Position numbers and translations under genes: made by a program. 64,000 bases of DNA from Polyangiaceae bacterium (GTDB lineage Bacteria > Myxococcota_A > Polyangia > Polyangiales > Polyangiaceae), in contig JADLEQ010000028.1 of NCBI GenBank assembly GCA_020846005.1, positions 82,389 through 146,388 on the forward strand, read 5' to 3'. Under the pieces are notes generated by a model. That model did not search any database. It was not told where the DNA came from and was given only the letters and a program-made list of their open reading frames with translations. Positions 29,353 through 38,003 of the stretch are shown one piece after another; within the stretch, counting starts at the first letter, position 1; the number at the start of each line of letters is the position of its first letter.

Positions 29353-29913
29353 ATGCGTCCCCACCCCCCCGTGCGCTGGCTCCTCGCCTCGATCGGTCTC
29401 GCGCTCACAGGGTGTCCCCCGGCGGAGGCCCCGCGATCCGGGGACGCCGCCGAGGACGCAGGGCTCACGGAGGGCCCGAGCGACGTGGAGCTCCCGCCGC
29501 TCCCCGAGGGCGGGTCGAGCGCGCCCTCCGCGGCGGCCGAGCCCGGCGTCGTCCCCGTGCGACCGCCCGACTCCCGTCCCACGGGCACGCTCCCTCCCGC
29601 GGTGACGGCGCCCGCGCTCGAACCGACCCGCGCGCGAGTCCACGCCTGCTACGAGGCGGGCCTGGCGCGCGACCCGGCGCTCGCTGGCCGCGTCGTCGTC
29701 CGGCTCACCGTCGAGCCGGACGGGCGCGTGGGCCGCACGGAGCCCCATGAGCCGCCCACGCTCGGCGACCCGGCGGTCGTGACGTGCATCGAGGAGGTGC
29801 TCCGCGGCGTGCGCTTCCCCGCGCCGAAGGGGGGGCGCGCGGTGGTCCTCGTACCGTACGAGTTCGCGCCCGCGGACGCCGGCGCCGCGCGCGCCGAAGG
29901 GGGGGCGGGCTGA
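29353..29913 (+). CDS. Lipoprotein with AgmX/PglI C-terminal-like domain
   Basis: Predicted 186 residues. The lipoprotein signal ends LALTGC. An Ala/Pro/Glu-rich linker (about 20-90) leads to a TonB-C-like domain of about 85 residues: ARVHACYEAGLARDPALAG, RVVVRLTVEPDGRV, a conserved Cys in VVTCIEEVL and RFPAPKGGRAVVLVPYEF. This domain is widespread in myxobacterial gliding-linked and surface proteins, with a pair of Cys likely forming a disulfide. The next gene encodes a paralogous domain, so the two form a tandem duplicate. Confidence 0.8.
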   Translation: MRPHPPVRWLLASIGLALTGCPPAEAPRSGDAAEDAGLTEGPSDVELPPLPEGGSSAPSAAAEPGVVPVRPPDSRPTGTLPPAVTAPALEPTRARVHACYEAGLARDPALAGRVVVRLTVEPDGRVGRTEPHEPPTLGDPAVVTCIEEVLRGVRFPAPKGGRAVVLVPYEFAPADAGAARAEGGAG

Positions 29914-29960
29914 CCCAGCCCGGCTGCCCATCGGCGCCCGCGCGCGCCGCGATCGGCTGG

Positions 29961-30431
29961 GTGGAGTGCGGCTCGGCTCCGGCCCCGAGCCCGGCGTTCG
30001 GCGCGCTGGCTGGGCGAGCCTCCGCGAATGAGTGGGCACCGCCCCCACCGATGGCACCGCCCCCACCGATGGCACCGCCCCCACCGATGGCACCGCCCCC
30101 ACCAATGGCACCGCCCCCGGCGCGGCTCGTAGCGAGCCTGCGCGACGAGCTCCGCGCCTGCTACGTGCGAGCGCGAGCTCGCGATCCCAAGCTCGTGGGG
30201 AACGGCTACCTCGCGTTCCTGGTCGAGGCGGACGGCAGGGTGGCCCGGAGCTGGAACTACCGACCGCCGACAGCGAACGATGACGCGACGCTCAGGTGCA
30301 TCCACGACCGGGTGCGCGTGCTCAGGTTTCCTCGCCCGCCCGGTGGGCGACGAACCATCGTGTCGCCGGTGGGGTTCGTGGGCAGCGGCCCGCGGACGCC
30401 CGCGTCCGCGCCCGCGACCCGACGCCAGTGA
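29961..30431 (+). CDS. AgmX/PglI-like domain protein with Pro repeat and uncertain N-terminus
   Basis: The C-terminal about 95 residues (DELRACYVRARARDPKLVG to RRTIVSPVGF) align with the upstream lipoprotein's domain, including both Cys. Before it lie about five copies of the hexapeptide APPPPM. No good start is visible: GTG 29961 is used here; CTG 29910 would overlap the upstream TGA, and GTG 29784 lies inside the upstream gene. No choice gives a proper signal peptide, unlike its paralogue. Either the export signal was lost and the gene is decaying, or translation re-initiates after the upstream stop. Confidence 0.55.
   Translation: MECGSAPAPSPAFGALAGRASANEWAPPPPMAPPPPMAPPPPMAPPPPMAPPPARLVASLRDELRACYVRARARDPKLVGNGYLAFLVEADGRVARSWNYRPPTANDDATLRCIHDRVRVLRFPRPPGGRRTIVSPVGFVGSGPRTPASAPATRRQ
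30033..30120 (+). repeat. 18-bp tandem repeat, about 4.8 copies
   Basis: Near-identical units ATGGCACCGCCCCCACCG encode APPPPM in the gene frame. Units are almost perfect, implying recent expansion or slippage. Confidence 0.9.
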
Positions 30432-30460
30432 GCCCCGCTCCCACGACCCGCGCCCCGCCC

Positions 30461-31081
30461 ATGCCTTCCCGCCCCTCCCCTCACCGAGCGCGCTGCCTGC
30501 GCCCGGCCGTCGCCGCCGTCTTCGCGGCGCTCGCCGCGTCCGCCGGCTGCGCGCTCGAGGCCGCCCACCCCCCACCCAGCCCGCCGGCGGCCGCCGAGCC
30601 CGATCCGGGGCCGATCCTGGACGCGAGCCGCCCGGCGCCGCGCTTCCTCGTGCAGGCCGAGGGCGGGGCGCGCCTCGCGTCCGAGGAGTGGGTCGGCGTG
30701 AGGCCGTTCGCGGTGGTGACGTTCGCGAGCTGGTGCCACGTGTGTGAGGCCAAGCTGCCGATCGTGCGCAGGGTCGCGGAGCGCCACCCCTCGGTCGCGC
30801 TCCTCGTCGTCTCGGCCGACGAAGAGGAGACGTGGCCGCGCGTGGCGGCGTTCGTCCGCCGGCACGGCCTCGCGGGCGCTCCGCTCGTGCGCGCCACCAG
30901 CTTCCCCCGCTTCGCCGGGGCGTACGCACCCCACGCGACGGTGCCGACCGTCGTCGTGGTGGGGCGGGAGGGCCGCCCGATCGAGTACCAGCGCGGCCTC
31001 ACGGACGAAGACGACGAGCGCCTGGAGCTCGCCTTCTCGCTCGCGGAGCGGGGTGGCGCCGCGGGGCAGCGCGCGCCGTAG
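30461..31081 (+). CDS. Thioredoxin-fold lipoprotein (CHVC)
   Basis: Predicted 206 residues. The signal peptide ends in the lipobox SAGC. The mature domain is TlpA/ResA-like: PAPRFLVQAEGG, the strand VVTFASWCHVCEAKLP with active site CxxC as CHVC, VVSADEEE and the cis-Pro loop ATVPTVVVVG. The dipeptide HV between the Cys differs from the usual EP or GP/PH, so its redox potential cannot be assumed. It likely reduces or exchanges disulfides in periplasmic or surface proteins, plausibly the Cys-rich lipoproteins nearby. ATG at 30461 gives the signal peptide. The stop lies directly before the -10 of the phosphatase gene. Confidence 0.85.
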   Translation: MPSRPSPHRARCLRPAVAAVFAALAASAGCALEAAHPPPSPPAAAEPDPGPILDASRPAPRFLVQAEGGARLASEEWVGVRPFAVVTFASWCHVCEAKLPIVRRVAERHPSVALLVVSADEEETWPRVAAFVRRHGLAGAPLVRATSFPRFAGAYAPHATVPTVVVVGREGRPIEYQRGLTDEDDERLELAFSLAERGGAAGQRAP

Positions 31082-31087
31082 TATCCT
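31082..31087 (+). promoter_or_regulatory. Candidate -10 element for PP2C gene
   Basis: TATCCT 6 nt before GTG 31094, directly after the upstream stop codon. Suggests a leaderless message. Confidence 0.4.
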
Positions 31088-31093
31088 GCGCCG

Positions 31094-32101
31094 GTGGAAG
31101 CCGCTCCGCCCCCACGCTTGCAGCTCCGCGCGGCCGGCGCGACCCACGTCGGCCGCCGGCGCCAGCACAACGAAGACCACGTCCTCGTCCGCGACGACCT
31201 CGCGCTGTTCGTCGTGGCGGACGGCGCGGGCGGCCACCTGGCGGGCGACGTCGCGAGCGCCCTCGCCGTCCGGTCCATCGCCAACTACGTCGGGGCCACC
31301 GTACGCGCCACGTGGGAGAAGCCGGAGCTGGACACGTTCGGCATCCCGTACGGGGCGCGCCGCCTCGCCGCCGCGGTGCTCAAGGCGAACCGTGACGTGA
31401 TCGAGATCAGCCGGTCGTCCAACCAGCACCGCGGCATGGGGACGACCGTCGTGGCCGCTCAGCTCTCGTCGCGCTCCGGGCTGCTCCACGTCGCGCACGT
31501 CGGCGACAGCCGCTGCTATCGCCTCCGGGGTGATCACCTGGAGCTCCTCACGCAGGATCACTCCCTGGTGAACGAGGTGCTCGAGCAGCGCCCCGAGCTG
31601 GAGGACGAGGTCCTGGCCCGCCTGCCGCGCAACGTGGTCACCCGCGCGCTCGGCATGGAGGAGAAGCTGCGAGTGTCCATCCGGTCACACGCGGTGGCGC
31701 CGGGGGACCGCTACCTCCTCTGCTCGGATGGCCTCTCGAACCCGGTCGACGCCGAGGCGCTGGCCGCGACGCTGTCGGCGGGGGATCCCCCGGAGCAGAC
31801 CGTCGCGCGGCTCGTCGATCTCGCGAACGAGCGTGGGGGCCCGGACAACATCGGCGCGGTGGTCCTCGACTGCGCCAGCGATCCCCGCGGCGCGGCCGGC
31901 GATCTCGCGCGCGTGAGCACGGTCCCCGCCGCGCCGTGGACGGACGACGAGACGGACACCGCCCCGGAGCTCTTGATCCTCGGGATCGAGGAGCTGACGC
32001 TCCCCGGCGGGTCGGGCGTCGTGGTCGTCCCCGCGTCCCGCGCGACCGGCGATCTGCTGGACGCGCTGGACGCGCTCGTCGGCGGGCGGCCTCGGAGCTG
32101 A
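31094..32101 (+). CDS. PP2C-family Ser/Thr protein phosphatase
   Basis: Predicted 335 residues. Metal-dependent phosphatase signatures: RRRQHNEDH, FVVADGAGGHLAGDVAS (metal-binding Asp), the threonine-rich MGTTVVAAQL, HVGDSRCYRLR, LCSDGLSNPV and GGPDNIGAVVL with the last metal-binding Asp. Cytosolic. After about residue 275 the sequence becomes acidic and nonconserved. It is close to a Ser/Thr kinase (33691-35409, opposite strand), a typical but not adjacent pairing. GTG start follows the TATCCT hexamer by 6 nt. Confidence 0.92.
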   Translation: MEAAPPPRLQLRAAGATHVGRRRQHNEDHVLVRDDLALFVVADGAGGHLAGDVASALAVRSIANYVGATVRATWEKPELDTFGIPYGARRLAAAVLKANRDVIEISRSSNQHRGMGTTVVAAQLSSRSGLLHVAHVGDSRCYRLRGDHLELLTQDHSLVNEVLEQRPELEDEVLARLPRNVVTRALGMEEKLRVSIRSHAVAPGDRYLLCSDGLSNPVDAEALAATLSAGDPPEQTVARLVDLANERGGPDNIGAVVLDCASDPRGAAGDLARVSTVPAAPWTDDETDTAPELLILGIEELTLPGGSGVVVVPASRATGDLLDALDALVGGRPRS

Positions 32102-32150
32102 GCCTCGGAGCGCGCGTCCACGCGCCGCTTCCCCGGCAGCCGGGGTGGCC

Positions 32151-32156
32151 TAGGAT
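32151..32156 (+). promoter_or_regulatory. Candidate -10 element for truD
   Basis: TAGGAT 6 nt before GTG 32163, consistent with leaderless transcription. Confidence 0.4.
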
Positions 32157-32162
32157 GCCGCG

Positions 32163-33227
32163 GTGCGCCCCATCGTCCTGCCCTTCGCGACGTCCGAGCT
32201 CCCTCCGGTCGGAGGCCGCATCGGCGGCGCGCCCGAGGACTTCCGCGTCGACGAGCTGCCGCTCTACGCGGCGTCCGGCGCGGGCGAGCACCTGTACGTC
32301 CGCGTGGAGAAGCGAGCGCTCACCACGCCGGCGCTGATCGGCGCGGTGGCGCGCGCCGCGGGCGTGCGCGAGCGGGACGTGGGCTACGCCGGCCTGAAGG
32401 ACAAGCACGCCGTCACCTCCCAGTGGCTCTCGCTGGCCGGGCGCATCCCCGATCCGGGCACGTGGTCACTCCCGCCCGGGGTGCGCATCCTGGAGACGAC
32501 CCGGCACGGCAACAAGCTCCGCACGGGACACCTCGCGGGGAACCGCTTCCGGATCCGCCTGGTGGATGTGCCCCGGGACGGCGCGGGCCACGCCGGCGCG
32601 CTGCTCGCGGCGCTGGCGGCGACCGGGCTCCCGAACGCCTTCGGCGCGCAGCGCTTCGGGCACGACGGGACCAACCTGGTACGGGCGCTCGACTGGATCC
32701 GCGCCGCAGCGCCCGGTGCGCGCCCCCCCGCGCGCTTCCTCGGGCGGCTCCTCGCGAGCTCGTTGCAAGCGGAGTGGTTCAATCGCTATCTCGTGCGACG
32801 GATCGCCCGGGGCGTCTCGCGGCTGGTCGCGGGCGAGATCGTGCGCCTCGCGGGCACGGGCTCCTACTTCCGGGTGGACGACGCGGAGGCAGAGCAGGCA
32901 CGGCTCGCCGCCGGTGACCTCGTGCTCACCGGGCCGCTCCCCGGCCCGAGGCGCCGCCCGGCGCCGGGCGGGGACGCCGCCGCGCTCGAGGGCGAGATCC
33001 AGCGCGAACTCGGGCTCGACGCCGACGCGCTCGCGCGCCTGGGCGACGAGGCCCCGGGCGCTTGGCGCGATCTGCTGGTGCGCCCCGAGGCCATCGAGTG
33101 CATCGGGCCAGCCGACGCAGCCACGGAGGGGACCCTCGAGATCGCGTTCAGCCTGCCGGCGGGGAGCTACGCGACCGTCCTCATCCGCGAGCTCACCCGT
33201 GTCGACGGCGATCGGGACGTAGGGTAG
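32163..33227 (+). CDS. truD: tRNA pseudouridine(13) synthase TruD
   Basis: Predicted 354 residues. Isomerises U13 of tRNA-Glu type tRNAs. TruD signatures: GGRIGGAPEDFRVDELP at the N-terminus, the catalytic Asp (about residue 79) in GYAGLKDKHAVTSQW, GNRFRIRLVDV, and GLPNAFGAQRFGHDG of the TRUD insertion. The C-terminal LPAGSYATVLIRELTRVD is standard. The stop codon TAG is part of the TAGCCT hexamer that probably drives the next gene. Confidence 0.95.
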   Translation: MRPIVLPFATSELPPVGGRIGGAPEDFRVDELPLYAASGAGEHLYVRVEKRALTTPALIGAVARAAGVRERDVGYAGLKDKHAVTSQWLSLAGRIPDPGTWSLPPGVRILETTRHGNKLRTGHLAGNRFRIRLVDVPRDGAGHAGALLAALAATGLPNAFGAQRFGHDGTNLVRALDWIRAAAPGARPPARFLGRLLASSLQAEWFNRYLVRRIARGVSRLVAGEIVRLAGTGSYFRVDDAEAEQARLAAGDLVLTGPLPGPRRRPAPGGDAAALEGEIQRELGLDADALARLGDEAPGAWRDLLVRPEAIECIGPADAATEGTLEIAFSLPAGSYATVLIRELTRVDGDRDVG

Positions 33228-33230
33228 CCT
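33225..33230 (+). promoter_or_regulatory. Candidate -10 element for the TerB-like gene
   Basis: TAGCCT overlaps the truD stop codon and lies 6 nt before ATG 33237. Confidence 0.4.
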
Positions 33231-33236
33231 CGGGTC

Positions 33237-33662
33237 ATGTCGGGAATCGATGTCTCGTCCGTCGTGAACCTCGCCGAGCCGAAGCTCGAGGCGCTCGTCG
33301 AGCTGATGCTGCTGGCGGCCTCCGCCGATGGTGAGCTCGCCGAGGTCGAGCTCGCGCACTTCACCGAGAGCGTCCGCTCGCTGACGAACGGCACCATCGC
33401 CGGGCCGCGGCTGCAGGCGCTGGTCGAGCGCACGCAGGCGGCGATCGAGGGCGACGGGCGAGAGGCCCTGCTGGCGTCGATCCGCGACCGCCTCCCCGAC
33501 GCGGGCGCCCGCAAGGTGGGGCTCACGCTGGCGATCCAGGTCGTGGCCGCGGACGGCATCGTGAGGACGAGCGAGCGCGAGCTCGTCATGGAGACCGCCG
33601 AGGCGCTCGGGATCGACGGCGACACGGCCGCCGATCTGGTGCGTGACTTCGGCAAGACGTGA
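33237..33662 (+). CDS. TerB-like protein
   Basis: Predicted 141 residues, all-helical. It has the two-part TerB-type pattern: LMLLAASADGELAEVELAHF and, in the second half, LAIQVVAADGIVRTSERELV, each with an Asp-Gly capable of metal binding. TerB-family proteins occur with tellurite-resistance-type and membrane-stress systems, and with kinase/phosphatase neighbourhoods. No other ter gene is present, so a tellurite role should not be assumed. Convergent with the kinase gene, 28-nt gap. Confidence 0.8.
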   Translation: MSGIDVSSVVNLAEPKLEALVELMLLAASADGELAEVELAHFTESVRSLTNGTIAGPRLQALVERTQAAIEGDGREALLASIRDRLPDAGARKVGLTLAIQVVAADGIVRTSERELVMETAEALGIDGDTAADLVRDFGKT

Positions 33663-33690
33663 CCAGCGCCTCTCGCGCGAGCGCGCGGGG

Positions 33691-35409
33691 TCAGTCCTCG
33701 GGGAGCATGCGGAGCACCGCCATCGCGATGCCCGCGACCACGAGCGGCCCCGCGATCCAGAACGGGCGCACCGGCCCGAGGGCGAGCGGCTCCCCCGCGA
33801 ACGCGGCGTACGCGTAGTCCCCGGCCATCACCGCGATCCCGACGACCAGCGCCGCCACCGGTGCCCGCAGGCGCGCGGCCATCGACGGCGCCTCCCTGGG
33901 CGCCGGGTAGGCGTGGGCGCTCGGCGCCGGGACGCCCACCCGGGCCCGCGACACGGGCGGCGCGTGGCGCTCCACGTCGAGCCGTGGCGCGGACGCGGCG
34001 TCGGCGTCGTCCAGATCGTCGATCACCTTGCCGCCGAACAGGGCGTCGCCCGGCGACGCTGCCGACGCGCCGCTCGGGCGGACGCCGGACGCCGACCGCG
34101 ACGCCGCCGCGAACGTCCCCGAGGCCTGACGCGAAGGAGCGCCCGACGTGGGCGGACCGGGGGTAGGCGCGGGTGCCCGTGGCGCCGAGGGCGCCCCGGC
34201 GCCCGACGGCGCGGCGGACACCGCGCCGCTCGACGGCGCGGAGGGGGCGGCGGCGCTCACGGGAGGCGGCGCCAGGACTAGATCGGGGATCGACCTCGCG
34301 AGCGGGCGCGTCGATGGGATCCCGACGGTGCGCCCCGGCTCGGTCACCGCGATCCCCGCCGCGTAGTCGGGCGGCGGGCGCTCGGTGTCCAGGCTCTCGG
34401 TGGCGCGCCCCGCGCCGGACCGGATCCCGCGCTCCGCTGCCAGCGACGCCTCGCTGAGCGGCGTGATCCCGAGGGCTCGCTCGAGATCGCGCCAGAACTC
34501 GGCGACCTCGTGGTAGCGGTGCTGCGGATCCACCGCGAGCGCGCGGGCGATGACGGCGTCCGCCGCGGGCGGGAGGTCCACCCCTTCCGCCCGCGGCGTC
34601 GGCCTCCGTTGCTCGTCGACGGCTTGCGCCATCAGCGCGGGGACCTCGCCCTCCAGCGGAGGGCGCCCGACCATCACCTCCACCAGCATGAGCGCGAGGC
34701 CCCACACGTCCGTCCACGCGCCCGTCTGCCCGTAGCGCTTCGGCAACCACTGCTCCGGGGCTCCGTACGCGGGGGTGAAGGCCGAGAGCCCGGTGTCCGT
34801 CGCCGACTGCCGGCCGACGATCTGCGTCGCCGCGCTCTTCACCTTCCCGATCCCGAAGTCGACGATCTTCGGCGCCTCCTGGCCGTTCACCTGAGCGAGG
34901 AACACGTTCTCCGGCTTGAGATCCCGGTGCAGGATCGCGATCTCGCCGTTGGGCCCGGGGAAGTGGTGGGCGCGGTGCAGCGCGTAAGCGACGGGCGCCA
35001 GGAGCCGCACCGCTCGCTTGGGCTTGAGCGGCCCGAGGCCGTCGGCGCGCCGCTGGATGAGCATGTGATCGAGCGTATGGCCCTCGAGCCACTCGAGCGC
35101 GATGAACGGCACGAAGGCCACCTTCGGGCTCTCCAGCGTGCCGACGTGCAGCGGCCGCACCACCTCGGAGATCGAGGCGGAGAGGCGGAACAGCAGCTCT
35201 GCCTCCTCGCGAAACCGCTCGAGGAACTCCGTCTGCGCTCCGCCGGCGAGCGACGCGGGGACCTTCAGGCACTTCAGCGCGACGGGCGCCCGGAACGCGT
35301 GGTGGTGCGCGCGGTAGACGACGGCGAAGCCCCCCTCGGCGACGACGGCCTCGACGGCGAAGGCGCCGGCCTGCAAGGTCCCGACGATGCCGAACACGTC
35401 TTCTGCCAC
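33691..35409 (-). CDS. Membrane-anchored Ser/Thr protein kinase
   Basis: Predicted 572 residues from the GTG at 35409. Kinase domain in about 1-290: Gly-rich loop EGGFAVVYRA, ATP-anchoring Lys in VALKCLK, catalytic loop LHRDLKPENVF (about 158-168), DFGIGK and the APEQW-type segment AYGAPEQWLPK. A long Ala/Pro/Ser-rich juxtamembrane stretch (about 330-500) follows. Two hydrophobic helices close the protein (AALVVGIAVMAGDYAYAAF and FWIAGPLVVAGIAMAVL) with almost nothing outside, so it is anchored but has no sensory ectodomain. An upstream hexamer TAGGCT lies 7 nt before the start. Probable opponent of the PP2C phosphatase at 31094-32101. Confidence 0.93.
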   Translation of the reverse strand: MAEDVFGIVGTLQAGAFAVEAVVAEGGFAVVYRAHHHAFRAPVALKCLKVPASLAGGAQTEFLERFREEAELLFRLSASISEVVRPLHVGTLESPKVAFVPFIALEWLEGHTLDHMLIQRRADGLGPLKPKRAVRLLAPVAYALHRAHHFPGPNGEIAILHRDLKPENVFLAQVNGQEAPKIVDFGIGKVKSAATQIVGRQSATDTGLSAFTPAYGAPEQWLPKRYGQTGAWTDVWGLALMLVEVMVGRPPLEGEVPALMAQAVDEQRRPTPRAEGVDLPPAADAVIARALAVDPQHRYHEVAEFWRDLERALGITPLSEASLAAERGIRSGAGRATESLDTERPPPDYAAGIAVTEPGRTVGIPSTRPLARSIPDLVLAPPPVSAAAPSAPSSGAVSAAPSGAGAPSAPRAPAPTPGPPTSGAPSRQASGTFAAASRSASGVRPSGASAASPGDALFGGKVIDDLDDADAASAPRLDVERHAPPVSRARVGVPAPSAHAYPAPREAPSMAARLRAPVAALVVGIAVMAGDYAYAAFAGEPLALGPVRPFWIAGPLVVAGIAMAVLRMLPED

Positions 35410-35416
35410 GGTGCCG

Positions 35417-35422
35417 AGCCTA
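35417..35422 (-). promoter_or_regulatory. Candidate -10 element for the kinase gene
   Basis: TAGGCT on the minus strand, 7 nt upstream of the GTG start. Confidence 0.35.
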
Positions 35423-35498
35423 CACGATCCCGGCTACCTGCGCCGGGGCCCGCGTGGCGGCGGCTCGCCCGCGCGCGCCAGAGTATGCTGCGCGCCCC

Positions 35499-37967
35499 AT
35501 GCCCCTCCGGACCCACGCGCCGCTCCCCAGCCACGCCCTCGGGCTCGACGCGGACTCGCTGCGGGAGAGCCTGCTCGGCCACGTGCTGCACACCCGCGGC
35601 AAGCACCCCGGCGACGCGACGTCGCTCGATGTCTTCTGGAGCGCCGCGCGCGCCGTGCGGGATCGGCTCTTCGAGCGGTGGACGCGGACGATGCGCCAGT
35701 ACGACCGCGAGCAGCCGAAGCGGGTGTACTGGCTCAGCATGGAGTTCCTGATGGGGCGGCTGCTCGAGGAGTCGCTCCTCGCGCTCGGCGTCCGCGACGC
35801 GATGCGCGACGCGCTGGCAGACGTCGGGCTCGAGCTCGACGACGTCCTCGGCGAGGAGCCGGACGCGGGGCTGGGCAACGGTGGCCTCGGCCGGCTGTCG
35901 GCCTGCTACCTGGAGTCGATGGCGACGCTGGGGATCGCCGGCATGGGGTACGGCCTGCGGTACGAGTACGGGATCTTCCAGCAGGACCTGGTGCGCGGGG
36001 CCCAGCTCGAGCGGCCCGACCAGTGGCTCCAGCACGGCAACGTCTGGGAGGTGGCGCGCCCGGAGCGGCTCTACTGCGTGCGCTTCGGCGGGCGGGTGAT
36101 CCACTACACCGGCCCCGGAGGCAGGCCAGAGTACGAGTGGGTCGACGCCCGCGAGGTGAACGCCATGGCGTACGACGTCCCCGTGCCCGGGCACGGCAAC
36201 GGCGTGGTGAACACCCTCCGCCTGTGGAGCGCCAAGGCGACCCGCGAGTTCGAGCTCGGGCGCTTCCACCAGGGCGACTACGTGCAGGCCGTCCAGGAGA
36301 AGAGCGAGAGCGAGAACATCACGCGCGTCCTCTATCCAAACGACGAGCAGCTCGCCGGCAAGCGGCTCCGGCTCGAGCAGGAGTACTTCCTCGTCTCGGC
36401 GACGCTCCAGGACGTGGTGCGCCGCCACCTCGTCGCGCACCCCGATCTGAGGAACCTGCCCGACCACGCGGTCTTCCACCTCAACGACACCCACCCGGCC
36501 CTCGCGGTGCCCGAGCTGATGCGCCTCCTGCTCGACCACCACAAGCTCCGGTGGGACGAGGCCTGGTCGATCACCCAGCGCTGTTTCGCCTACACGAACC
36601 ACACCATCCTGCCCGAGGCCCTCGAGCGCTGGCCCGCATGGCTCTTCGAGCAGGTGCTGCCCCGGCACCTGCAGATCGTGTACGAGATCAACCAGCGCTT
36701 CCTCGATGACGTGCGCCGGCGGCGCCCGACGGACGACGCCCTGCTCCGCCGCGTGAGCCTCATCGAGGAGGGCGACGAGAAGAAGGTCCGGATGGCCCAC
36801 CTGGCGATCGTGGGCTCGTCGCGGGTGAACGGCGTCTCCGAGCTCCACTCCCGCCTGCTGCGCGAGCACGTGTTCGCGGACTTCGACGCGCTCATGCCCG
36901 GCAAGCTCGGCAACGTGACGAACGGGGTCACGCCGCGCCGGTGGCTGCTCGGGTGCAACCCGGAGCTGGCGAAGATCCTGCACGACCGCATCGGACGAGG
37001 CTGGGAGTCCGATCTCACCCACCTCGCCGCGCTCGAGCCCCTGGCGGACGATCCCGAGCTCCACCGCGCGTGGCGCGAGATGAAGCGCGCGCGAAAGCTG
37101 CGACTGGCAGCGGAGCTGCGCCGGCGCTGGGGCATCGTGCTCGAGCCAGACCACCTGCTCGCCTCGCACGTGAAGCGCATCCATGAGTACAAGCGCCAGC
37201 TCCTGAATGCGCTGCACGTCGTGAGCCTTTGGCAGAGGTACCGCGAGGCGCCGCCACGGGACCTCGCGCCGCGCACGTTCCTCTTCGCGGGCAAGGCCGC
37301 GCCGGGCTACGCGATGGCGAAGCTCGTGGTCCACCTGATCGGCCGCGTCGCCCGCACCATCGACGAAGATCCGGCGGTGCGCGAGCACCTCCGCGTGGTG
37401 TTCGTCCCCAACTATGGCGTGAGCTGGGCGGAGCTCATCATCCCCGCGAGCGACGTCTCCGAGCAGATCTCCACCGCTGGTACCGAGGCCAGCGGCACGG
37501 GGAACATGAAGTTCGCGCTAAACGGCGCGCTCACCCTCGGGACGCTCGACGGCGCCAACGTCGAGCTGGCCGAGGCGGTGGGGCACGAGAACTTCTTCGC
37601 CTTCGGGCTCGATGTGGACGAGGTGCATCGCCTCCGGGAGCGCGGCTACGACCCGCGGAGCCACTACCTCGGCGAGCCGGAGCTCCGATCGGCGCTCGAC
37701 GCCATCGCGAGCGGAGCGTTCAGCCGCGACGACCCCGCGCTGTTCCGACCCATCGTGGACTCCCTGCTCGACCGCGGCGATCCGTACCTCGTCCTCGCCG
37801 ACTTCCGCAGCTACGCCGCCTGCCAGAGGAGCGTGGAGGCCGCGTGGCACGACTCGGCGAGCTGGACACGCCGCTCCATCCTGAACGTCGCGCGGTCGGG
37901 GCGCTTCTCCAGCGATGAGAGCATCCGGAACTACGCGCGCGACATCTGGGGCGTGCCGGTGCGCTGA
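35499..37967 (+). CDS. glgP: Glycogen/alpha-glucan phosphorylase
   Basis: Predicted 822 residues, full family length. Releases glucose-1-phosphate from glycogen or other alpha-1,4-glucans. Motifs: YWLSMEFLMGRLL, NGGLGRLSACYLES, HLNDTHPAL, GNVTNGVTPRRWL, and the PLP-binding Lys at about 670 in SGTGNMKFALNG. The ATG at 35499 fits the usual N-terminus; in-frame codons upstream are low-complexity. A TATGCT lies 9 nt before the start. Stand-alone: no other glycogen gene is adjacent. It converges on selB across a strong hairpin. Confidence 0.96.
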   Translation: MPLRTHAPLPSHALGLDADSLRESLLGHVLHTRGKHPGDATSLDVFWSAARAVRDRLFERWTRTMRQYDREQPKRVYWLSMEFLMGRLLEESLLALGVRDAMRDALADVGLELDDVLGEEPDAGLGNGGLGRLSACYLESMATLGIAGMGYGLRYEYGIFQQDLVRGAQLERPDQWLQHGNVWEVARPERLYCVRFGGRVIHYTGPGGRPEYEWVDAREVNAMAYDVPVPGHGNGVVNTLRLWSAKATREFELGRFHQGDYVQAVQEKSESENITRVLYPNDEQLAGKRLRLEQEYFLVSATLQDVVRRHLVAHPDLRNLPDHAVFHLNDTHPALAVPELMRLLLDHHKLRWDEAWSITQRCFAYTNHTILPEALERWPAWLFEQVLPRHLQIVYEINQRFLDDVRRRRPTDDALLRRVSLIEEGDEKKVRMAHLAIVGSSRVNGVSELHSRLLREHVFADFDALMPGKLGNVTNGVTPRRWLLGCNPELAKILHDRIGRGWESDLTHLAALEPLADDPELHRAWREMKRARKLRLAAELRRRWGIVLEPDHLLASHVKRIHEYKRQLLNALHVVSLWQRYREAPPRDLAPRTFLFAGKAAPGYAMAKLVVHLIGRVARTIDEDPAVREHLRVVFVPNYGVSWAELIIPASDVSEQISTAGTEASGTGNMKFALNGALTLGTLDGANVELAEAVGHENFFAFGLDVDEVHRLRERGYDPRSHYLGEPELRSALDAIASGAFSRDDPALFRPIVDSLLDRGDPYLVLADFRSYAACQRSVEAAWHDSASWTRRSILNVARSGRFSSDESIRNYARDIWGVPVR

Positions 37968-38003
37968 GCGCGCCGCCGAGGGCCTCGAGCCTCGGCGGCG
38001 CTC
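37966..38003. terminator. Bidirectional hairpin between glgP and selB
   Basis: GAGCGCGCCGCCGAGG (37966-37981) pairs with CCTCGGCGGCGCTC (37990-38003) around an 8-nt loop, with a 2-nt bulge. It spans both stop codons of the convergent genes. No U-tract is visible. Confidence 0.5.

Noticed and set aside
30032..30283. Alternative frame giving a Gly-Thr-Ala-Pro-Thr-Asp repeat
   Set aside because: It is a shadow of the 18-bp repeat; the AgmX/PglI-type domain lies in the other frame.
33662..33695. Possible terminator between the TerB-like gene and kinase gene
   Set aside because: TGACC/GGTCA pairing with a long loop and an internal palindrome is too weak to call.
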